Assembly (NCBI GenBank): GCA_021802115.1
Contig: JAKABA010000128.1
Span: 1 to 11,043 of the forward strand
DNA: 11,043 bases
DNA from: a bacterium
Lineage (GTDB): Bacteria > Chloroflexota > Dormibacteria > UBA8260 > Bog-877
Reading direction: 5' to 3'
Position 1 is the first letter of the stretch. Each line of letters starts with the position of its first letter. This document shows positions 6,468 through 11,043 of this stretch, piece after piece. The position numbers were made by a program, and so were the translations under genes. The notes under the pieces are model-generated. The model was not told the DNA's origin and did not search any database. It worked only from the letters and a program-made list of their open reading frames with translations.

Positions 6468-7556
6468 TCAGACCGCGGCCAGGGCGTCGAGCACCACGGC
6501 GTTGCCCGGCCGCCAACTCCGGGGGCTGGCGAGAGCGGCGCGCCGGCACGCGTCCGACAGCCGGCCGAGCTCGGTCACCGGCAAGGGGATGATCGCGGGC
6601 GACAACCTGGCCGCGGCCGCGGCGTTGGCGGCCTGCTCGGCCCCTCGCAGCGTGTCCGACTCGGGGATCACCGCGACCGCATGGCGGCCGTGGGCCAGGA
6701 CCTCCGCCAGGGTGCTGCGGCCGGCCCGGGCGATCACCAGCTCCGCCTGGGCCAGGGAGGGCAGGCAGGCGGCAGGGTCTGATGCGAACGCGAGGTGGGG
6801 GAACTCAGGCTCGGCCGGCCCGGGGCCGGCCCCGGCGAACACCAGGCACATGGGGAGGACGCCGCGACCGACCGCCCTCTCCAGGGCTGCCAGGATGGCC
6901 CGGTCGGAGGCCTGGAGACGGCTGTCGCCGCGGCTCCCGCCACCCAGGACGGCGACCACCGGAGGCGCCGGTCCCCGCCCCTGAAGGAGGCGGCCGGACG
7001 GGACCTCAAGGCGGACGAGGCTGGGAATGCGCAGCACCGGCACCTCACCGATCCGGTCGCGTACCCAACCTCGGCGCAGCTCGCTGACCAGGATCAGGCC
7101 GGAGCTTCCATGCAGCGCCTCCTGGAGGAGCCGCGCCCCCCGGCTGTGGGCGGGGTTGCGCAGGTCATGCAGGTTGGCCATCGCCACCAGCCGGGCCGGT
7201 GACAGCGCCCGCAACAGCGGCAGCAGCAGCGGGTAGCCGTCCACCACCACGGCGGCGGGACGCGACCGCCGCAGCGCCACCAGCAGCCGCTGCACCCCGG
7301 GCGAATCGATCAAGGTCTGCTGGGGGTCTTCGCCCCGCCCCAGCTCGAACCCGTGCACGGGCCGGCGGAGGAGCCGCCGCGCCAGGGGCGCGGCCGCGGG
7401 CGTGGTGTAGAACCGGGTGGGAGCGCGGGCGCCCGCCGCCGTGAGGATGGTGGTGAGGCTGACAGCCTCGGTCAGCCTTCCCAGTCCCGGCTCCGCCCGG
7501 GCCATCACCCAGGTGGGCCCGTCGAGCAGCGCCTCCAGGTGGTTCCCGGCCGGCAC
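6468..7556 (-). CDS. GT-B-fold glycosyltransferase-like protein (MurG/PseG-related)
   Basis: The 362-aa soluble protein resembles the MurG/PseG group of nucleotide-sugar enzymes. The N-terminal domain opens with ARAEPGLGRLTEAVSL (19-34), a degenerate counterpart of the Gly-rich G-x-G-H segment that starts these proteins. The linker side shows VVAVLGGGSRGD (about 200-211), matching the family's Gly-rich segment at the start of the second domain. The best signature is the C-terminal nucleotide-sugar region AELVIARAGRSTLAE (271-285), then HGRHAVAVIP (289-298) and EQAANA (307-312), in the positions of the R-A-G-x-x-T-x-x-E and H-Q-x-x-N-A motifs of MurG. The His of both GxGH and HQ motifs is absent, so donor and acceptor may differ or activity may be lost. 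The start is GTG 7556, right after an in-frame stop and behind a G-rich run; ATG 7505 is an alternative. Substrate unknown; a role in envelope glycan synthesis is an inference. Confidence 0.68.
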   Translation of the reverse strand: MPAGNHLEALLDGPTWVMARAEPGLGRLTEAVSLTTILTAAGARAPTRFYTTPAAAPLARRLLRRPVHGFELGRGEDPQQTLIDSPGVQRLLVALRRSRPAAVVVDGYPLLLPLLRALSPARLVAMANLHDLRNPAHSRGARLLQEALHGSSGLILVSELRRGWVRDRIGEVPVLRIPSLVRLEVPSGRLLQGRGPAPPVVAVLGGGSRGDSRLQASDRAILAALERAVGRGVLPMCLVFAGAGPGPAEPEFPHLAFASDPAACLPSLAQAELVIARAGRSTLAEVLAHGRHAVAVIPESDTLRGAEQAANAAAAARLSPAIIPLPVTELGRLSDACRRAALASPRSWRPGNAVVLDALAAV

Positions 7557-7720
7557 CGCTCAGCCCCCCCGAGCCGGGTCCGGCGCCGGCGTGCCGGGGC
7601 CGCGGGTGAGCAGCCGCGCCGGGAGGAGCGAGCAGACCGCATTCGAGTCTGGCATCCCGTGATCGTCCCAGGCCGGAGCCCGGGCGCGCCGGCTGCCGGC
7701 CCGCCCGCGCAGGCGCGAGG

Positions 7721-7751
7721 TTGACATCGGCCTGCCCGCGGTGGCTACGCT
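7721..7751 (+). promoter_or_regulatory. Promoter of gdhA
   Basis: A perfect -35 box TTGACA (7721-7726) and a TAnnnT-type -10 box TACGCT (7746-7751) are separated by 19 bp, about 60 nt upstream of the gdhA start. The spacing is slightly long; the overlapping GCTACG at 7744-7749 would give 17 bp but matches less well. It lies in the region divergent from the glycosyltransferase-like gene. Confidence 0.55.
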
Positions 7752-7795
7752 TGACCCGGGCCGCGCTCTGCGACGGCCGCAGCAATCGCCAATCT

Positions 7796-7800
7796 GGAGG
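7796..7800 (+). promoter_or_regulatory. Ribosome-binding site of gdhA
   Basis: GGAGG with 10 nt to the ATG at 7811. It favours that start over the in-frame ATG at 7826, which would be 25 nt away. Confidence 0.6.
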
Positions 7801-7810
7801 GCGCAGGTCG

Positions 7811-9097
7811 ATGACCAACAGCGTCATGACAACACCGGCAGCCACGGTGGCGCCAGCCAACCCCTACATAACCGCTCAGCGGCAGTTCGACCAGGCCGCC
7901 TCGCTCTTGGAGCTGGACCCGGGCATGCGGGCCGTCCTGCGGGAGGTGAGGCGGGAGTTCACCGTCAACTTCCCGGTGCGCATGGATGACGGCAGCATCC
8001 GCGTCTTCACCGGCTACCGGGTGCAGCACAACCTCACCCGCGGGCCCGCCAAGGGCGGCATCCGCTATCACCCCCAGGTCAGCCTGGACGAGGTCAAGGC
8101 GCTCTCCATGTGGATGACCTGGAAGTGCGCGGTGACCAACCTTCCCTACGGAGGGGCCAAAGGTGGGGTGATCTGCGACCCGTCGCAGCTCAGCCAGCAG
8201 GAGCTGGAGAATTTGACCCGCAGGTTTGCCAGCGAGATCTCCCTGCTGATCGGCCCGGAGAGTGACATCCCCGCCCCCGATGTCAACACCAACCAGCAGA
8301 CCATGGCCTGGATCATGGACACGATCTCGATGGAGAAGGGATACTCGGTGCCCGCCACCGTGACCGGCAAGCCGCTCTCCATCGGGGGGTCCGAGGGCCG
8401 CCCGGCCGCCACCGGCCGCGGCGTCATGGTGGTCACCGTGGAGGCCTGCCGCCGGCTGGGCTGGAGCCCGGAGGAGTGCAGCGTGGCGATCCAGGGCTTC
8501 GGGAACGTGGGCAGCGTGAGCGCGGAGCTGCTCGACGCCGAGGGCTTCAAGGTGGTTGCCGTCTCCGACGTCTTCGGGGGAATCTACAATCCCGCTGGGC
8601 TCGATGTGCCAGCGCTCCTGCAACATCAGGCCAGGACCGGCCGGGTGGGAGGCTTTGCGGGCGCCTCGCAGGAGATCTCCAACGCGGCTTTGCTGGAGCT
8701 GCCCGTCACGATTCTGGTGCCGGCCGCGCTTGAGAACCAGTTCAGCCTGGAGAACGCGGCGCGGGTTCAGGCCAAATTGGTGGTGGAGGCGGCCAACGGG
8801 CCCACCACCCCCGAGGCCGACGACATCTTCCACCAGCGAGGCGTGGTGGTCGTCCCCGACATCCTCGCCAACGCCGGCGGCGTCACCGTCTCCTACTTCG
8901 AGTGGGTGCAGGACCTCCAGTCCTTCTTCTGGGAGGAAAAGGAGATCAACGCCCGGCTCACCAGGATCATGGAGCGCGCCTACCAGCAGGTCGACGACCT
9001 GGCGCGGGAGCACCAGACGACCCTGCGCATGGGAGCCTATTGCCTCGCGGTCAAGCGGGTCGCCGACGCCACCGCCGTCCGGGGCATCTACCCATAG
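7811..9097 (+). CDS. gdhA: Glutamate dehydrogenase (hexameric type)
   Basis: Catalyses reversible oxidative deamination of L-glutamate to 2-oxoglutarate and ammonium, linking carbon and nitrogen metabolism in the cytoplasm. The 428-aa length is typical of the small hexameric class. Substrate domain: GPAKGGIRYHP (78-88) with Lys81, MTWKCAVTNLPYGGAKGG (102-119) with Lys105 and catalytic Lys117, and PAPDVNT (154-160) with the catalytic-site Asp157. Coenzyme domain: GRGV (202-205), the Rossmann motif GFGNVG (229-234), VVEAANGPTTPEAD (324-337) and LANAGGVTVSYFEW (352-365). An acidic residue (Asp253) soon after the second Rossmann strand makes NAD(H) use plausible, but this is inference. It is a single-gene unit with its own TTGACA promoter; its stop lies 29 bp from the end of the convergent membrane-protein gene, with no clear terminator between. 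Leucine- and phenylalanine-dehydrogenase relatives are shorter and lack this motif set. Confidence 0.96.
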   Translation: MTNSVMTTPAATVAPANPYITAQRQFDQAASLLELDPGMRAVLREVRREFTVNFPVRMDDGSIRVFTGYRVQHNLTRGPAKGGIRYHPQVSLDEVKALSMWMTWKCAVTNLPYGGAKGGVICDPSQLSQQELENLTRRFASEISLLIGPESDIPAPDVNTNQQTMAWIMDTISMEKGYSVPATVTGKPLSIGGSEGRPAATGRGVMVVTVEACRRLGWSPEECSVAIQGFGNVGSVSAELLDAEGFKVVAVSDVFGGIYNPAGLDVPALLQHQARTGRVGGFAGASQEISNAALLELPVTILVPAALENQFSLENAARVQAKLVVEAANGPTTPEADDIFHQRGVVVVPDILANAGGVTVSYFEWVQDLQSFFWEEKEINARLTRIMERAYQQVDDLAREHQTTLRMGAYCLAVKRVADATAVRGIYP

Positions 9098-9126
9098 CCA
9101 AGGGGCCTCCAGCGGCCTGAGCGGCG

Positions 9127-10686
9127 TCAGCTCGGACAGTCCGCCCGCGAGGAGTGCCAGGCGGGGGCGGTCGCGCCGGTAGCCATCAGCACATTGCTGG
9201 AGGTGGCGAAGACGCACCTCCAGCCAGGGGTCCTCAGCAGCAGGGTGGTCAGGGGCGCTCCGCGCGGCTGCCAGACCAGGTTCACCCCGTGCTCGCGCAG
9301 CACGGCCAGACTGCCGGCGCCGCCACTCACCGCGGTCAGATAGTCCGACATGACCTGCCGGCCCATCAGCACCACCTCGCCGAAGATGAACACCCGGTCC
9401 GGCGCGCAGGAGCGCCCGAGCGGGGTCCGGTGGTCGATCCGATACAGCAGCCAGCCCGAGCTGCCATAGGGCGCGAAGACCCTGGCCACCGGTCCCTGGC
9501 AGATGACCCGACCGATGGCGACCGGGTAGGCCGAGCCGGTCAGGTCGTTCTCGGGGCTGTGCAGCTGGTCGAGCATGCGAGCCCCGGCCGCCAGCGCCAC
9601 GATCAGCAGGACACTGGCCACGAACCAGGCCGGTGCCGGCCGGCGCCGGACCGGAGCGACCCTCCGGGCCTGCCCCAAGTGGGACAGGAAACCCTGGACT
9701 CCGTCGGCCCACAGCGGCAGCACCAGCACGGCGAAGATGGGGATGTCGCGCACCGCGTAGAGCATCAGGACCGTCCCCGCAGCCGCCAGCAGGAGGTCGG
9801 AGAGCCGGGTGCGGCCGGCCCAGCGGGCGGTGAGCAGGGTCGTCAGCAACAAGAACAGGGTGGGAAGGGTGGCGACGGAGTGGAAGTCGGGCGGCTGCCA
9901 CTCATTCAGGCTCGCCTGGGCAACATGGCTCAAGAGCAGCTTGGCGGGATACAGGTAGATGCCGGTTCCGTTGGGATTGAGCATCGGCGCCAGCGCGGCC
10001 ACTCCCCAGGCCAGCAGCAGCTCCCGGCAGGCGGGATAGCCGATGGCCAGCGGGCGGCGCAGGTAGGTCTCCAGCCACTCCCCCACCAGGAACACCGCCA
10101 CCACCCCCAGGCCGACCAGAAAGCCACCGTGCAGGTTGCCCCAGACCACGAACAGCGGCACCAGGGCCGCCAGCAACCGGCGTCGCGGTCGGCGCCGGTA
10201 GGCGTCGAGCAGGGTCAGCAGGATCCCCAGCAGCCCAAACGAGAACATCTGCGGGCTGGGGCCCCAGATCTGGAGCCCGCTGATCAGAACCAGAGCCGCT
10301 CCCACGGCCAGCACCCATCGGGACTGGCCGGCGCGATCCGCCCGGATCACCCCCAGGAAGAACCCCACCCAGGTCGCCACCGCGAAGGTCAGGACCACCG
10401 CGGTCATCCCCAGATGGGTGTAGAGCCAGGCGTCAATCACCTCGGAGGCCCACTCCTGACTGATGAACGGGTGCGTGGAGGCGGTGAATGTGAAGTAGTT
10501 GTGGAGCGGCACCGAGCCCCGAGCCAGAATCTCCAGCCCGATGCGGGCGGTCCACCAGAAGTCCGGATCGAACTGCGGGGTCGTGAAGGCGGCCAGGCCC
10601 AGGATCAGGACCGCGACGAAGAAGATGGTGGGAGGGTCCCAGCGCCACGCCGCGCGTGGTGATGCCGGGGTGGGGGTCTCCTGCAT
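9127..10686 (-). CDS. Polytopic membrane protein, GT-C-like glycosyltransferase family
   Basis: The 519-aa integral membrane protein has roughly nine to ten hydrophobic segments (about residues 20-37, 95-114, 124-140, 147-161, 171-203, 223-236, 272-287, 297-328 and 354-370) and a soluble C-terminal part of about 145 residues. The extracytoplasmic loop after the first segment carries DPDFWW (40-45), then GSVPLHNYFTFT and QEW (77-79). This matches a widespread uncharacterised GT-C-like pattern (DPDxWWH near the first helix, then P-x-x-D-x-F-S-F-T and H-E-W). NLHGGF (184-189), LNPNG (236-240), NEW (261-263) and the C-terminal GSSGWLLYRI (408-417) also fit that pattern. By analogy with lipid-phosphate-sugar-dependent enzymes the DPD acids may be catalytic, but neither donor nor acceptor is known. 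The start is ATG 10686, with no Shine-Dalgarno and a possible very short leader. It appears to be monocistronic in the window. Confidence 0.75.
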   Translation of the reverse strand: MQETPTPASPRAAWRWDPPTIFFVAVLILGLAAFTTPQFDPDFWWTARIGLEILARGSVPLHNYFTFTASTHPFISQEWASEVIDAWLYTHLGMTAVVLTFAVATWVGFFLGVIRADRAGQSRWVLAVGAALVLISGLQIWGPSPQMFSFGLLGILLTLLDAYRRRPRRRLLAALVPLFVVWGNLHGGFLVGLGVVAVFLVGEWLETYLRRPLAIGYPACRELLLAWGVAALAPMLNPNGTGIYLYPAKLLLSHVAQASLNEWQPPDFHSVATLPTLFLLLTTLLTARWAGRTRLSDLLLAAAGTVLMLYAVRDIPIFAVLVLPLWADGVQGFLSHLGQARRVAPVRRRPAPAWFVASVLLIVALAAGARMLDQLHSPENDLTGSAYPVAIGRVICQGPVARVFAPYGSSGWLLYRIDHRTPLGRSCAPDRVFIFGEVVLMGRQVMSDYLTAVSGGAGSLAVLREHGVNLVWQPRGAPLTTLLLRTPGWRCVFATSSNVLMATGATAPAWHSSRADCPS

Positions 10687-10698
10687 GGCTCGTGGGCC

Positions 10699-10704
10699 AG
10701 TCTA
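10699..10704 (-). promoter_or_regulatory. Possible -10 box upstream of the membrane-protein gene
   Basis: TAGACT on the minus strand lies 12 nt before the ATG at 10686 and would give a leader of only about 5-6 nt. No -35 match and no Shine-Dalgarno were found. Any random GC-rich region contains occasional TAnnnT hexamers, so this is tentative. Confidence 0.3.
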
Positions 10705-11043
10705 GGGGAGGAGTGGGTGATGCCCGAGCTGGACGCTGCTACAGGGCAGCACCGCTACGGTAACGTCAGCCCGTGACTACGGCGGGCCGCCTGGGCCCGG
10801 GAAATCCGCACGGGGCCGGCGCCGCATGGACGCTGAGGCCGCAAGCCGACGGCGACGGTGTGGCAGCCCGGGCGACGTGCCGTCGCCCCGGCCTGGAGCC
10901 GATCACGCGCTGAAATCGGTTCCGGCCCACCTGCTTCACTCGCCGCCCACCACTCTCGGCGATCCGGGAGCAGATGTCGCAACCGTGGTGACCGGCGTGC
11001 GTGTGGCCCGGTCTCACCGGTCCCGGCCGCAGATCAGGGGCTC
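10705..11043. other. Intergenic region without a convincing gene
   Basis: This stretch upstream of the membrane-protein gene and reaching the right edge has no open frame with a recognisable family, good start and ribosome-binding site. It is GC-rich and contains several short inverted repeats: the 10871-10887 hairpin listed separately, and CCGGT/ACCGG arms around a 3-nt loop near 11010-11022. No tRNA T-loop, SRP, RNase P or known riboswitch core was recognised on either strand. It may hold the promoter of a gene beyond the edge or an unrecognised RNA. Confidence 0.5.
10871..10887. repeat. GC hairpin with a competing upstream arm
   Basis: GGCGACG (10871-10877) and CGTCGCC (10881-10887) form a perfect 7-bp stem around the 3-nt loop TGC. 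A second copy of the left arm, GGCGACGG at 10851-10858, is complementary to CCGTCGCC at 10880-10887 over 8 bp, so two exclusive hairpins are possible. No T-run follows on either strand, so it is not a typical intrinsic terminator. Confidence 0.45.

Noticed and set aside
7642..7648. TTCGAGT resembling a tRNA T-loop between the glycosyltransferase-like gene and gdhA
   Set aside because: The flanking bases do not form a T-stem and no acceptor or anticodon arm can be found around it.
9098..9134. Bidirectional terminator between gdhA and the convergent membrane-protein gene
   Set aside because: Only weak stems (4-6 bp with a wobble pair) can be drawn, one of them running into the coding sequence, and there is no T-tract on either strand.
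7745..9901. 718-codon open frame on the minus strand opposite gdhA and running into the membrane-protein gene
   Set aside because: It is a shadow of gdhA and an out-of-frame reading of the next gene, with no recognisable domain, while both real genes have clear motifs.
9154..10662. 502-codon open frame on the plus strand opposite the membrane-protein gene
   Set aside because: The translation is Gln/His/Gly-rich and low in complexity, with no family signature. The minus-strand protein has regular membrane segments and conserved motifs.
10766..11017. 83-codon minus-strand frame with a His/Cys cluster (GHHGCDIC)
   Set aside because: It starts at a GTG without a ribosome-binding site, the Cys and His do not form a complete zinc-binding set, and the rest is Arg/Pro/Ala-rich as expected from non-coding GC-rich DNA.

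Overview
The window is a stretch of high-GC bacterial chromosome that looks like a housekeeping locus. Nine protein-coding genes are supported: one is cut by the left edge and two are of unknown function. No rRNA, tRNA, CRISPR array, insertion sequence, integrase or phage gene was seen. The dense GC-rich coding with long false frames opposite real genes, the GTG start of one gene, two start codons that look leaderless, and the gene content point to a Terrabacteria-type lineage (Actinomycetota, Chloroflexota, Dormibacterota or a relative). The phylum cannot be fixed from the sequence alone.

Layout, left to right. On the minus strand, a pyruvate dehydrogenase E1 alpha gene runs off the left edge. 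A divergent intergenic region of about 380 bp follows, with a 21-bp-spaced direct repeat around a palindrome and then the best sigma-70-like promoter in the window. That promoter faces rightwards, drives a roughly 150-nt leader with possible kissing-loop structure, and leads to an orphan 135-aa gene. This gene converges, with a 7-bp overlap, on the last gene of a minus-strand cluster.

In transcription order (right to left) that cluster is: a GT-B-fold glycosyltransferase-like protein, a single-domain rhodanese, transketolase, 6-phosphogluconolactonase, ribulose-phosphate 3-epimerase and a 224-aa charged hypothetical protein. The core tkt-pgl-rpe genes are tightly packed (pgl and rpe overlap by 11 bp) and form a pentose-phosphate unit. 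It mixes one oxidative-branch enzyme with two sugar-rearranging ones; zwf, gnd, tal and rpi are not in the window.

To the right, a hexameric-type glutamate dehydrogenase gene lies on the plus strand behind its own TTGACA promoter. It converges on a large minus-strand polytopic membrane protein of a GT-C-like family. The last 340 bp or so hold no convincing gene, but contain a GC hairpin with a competing alternative pairing.

Together the recognised enzymes cover pyruvate to acetyl-CoA, NADPH and pentose supply, and the carbon-nitrogen branch point at 2-oxoglutarate/glutamate, plus two probable envelope-glycan proteins. I did not find a clear new multi-gene system. The most unusual parts are the structured leader with its orphan gene, the two leaderless-type start regions, and the two uncharacterised genes that meet tail to tail.
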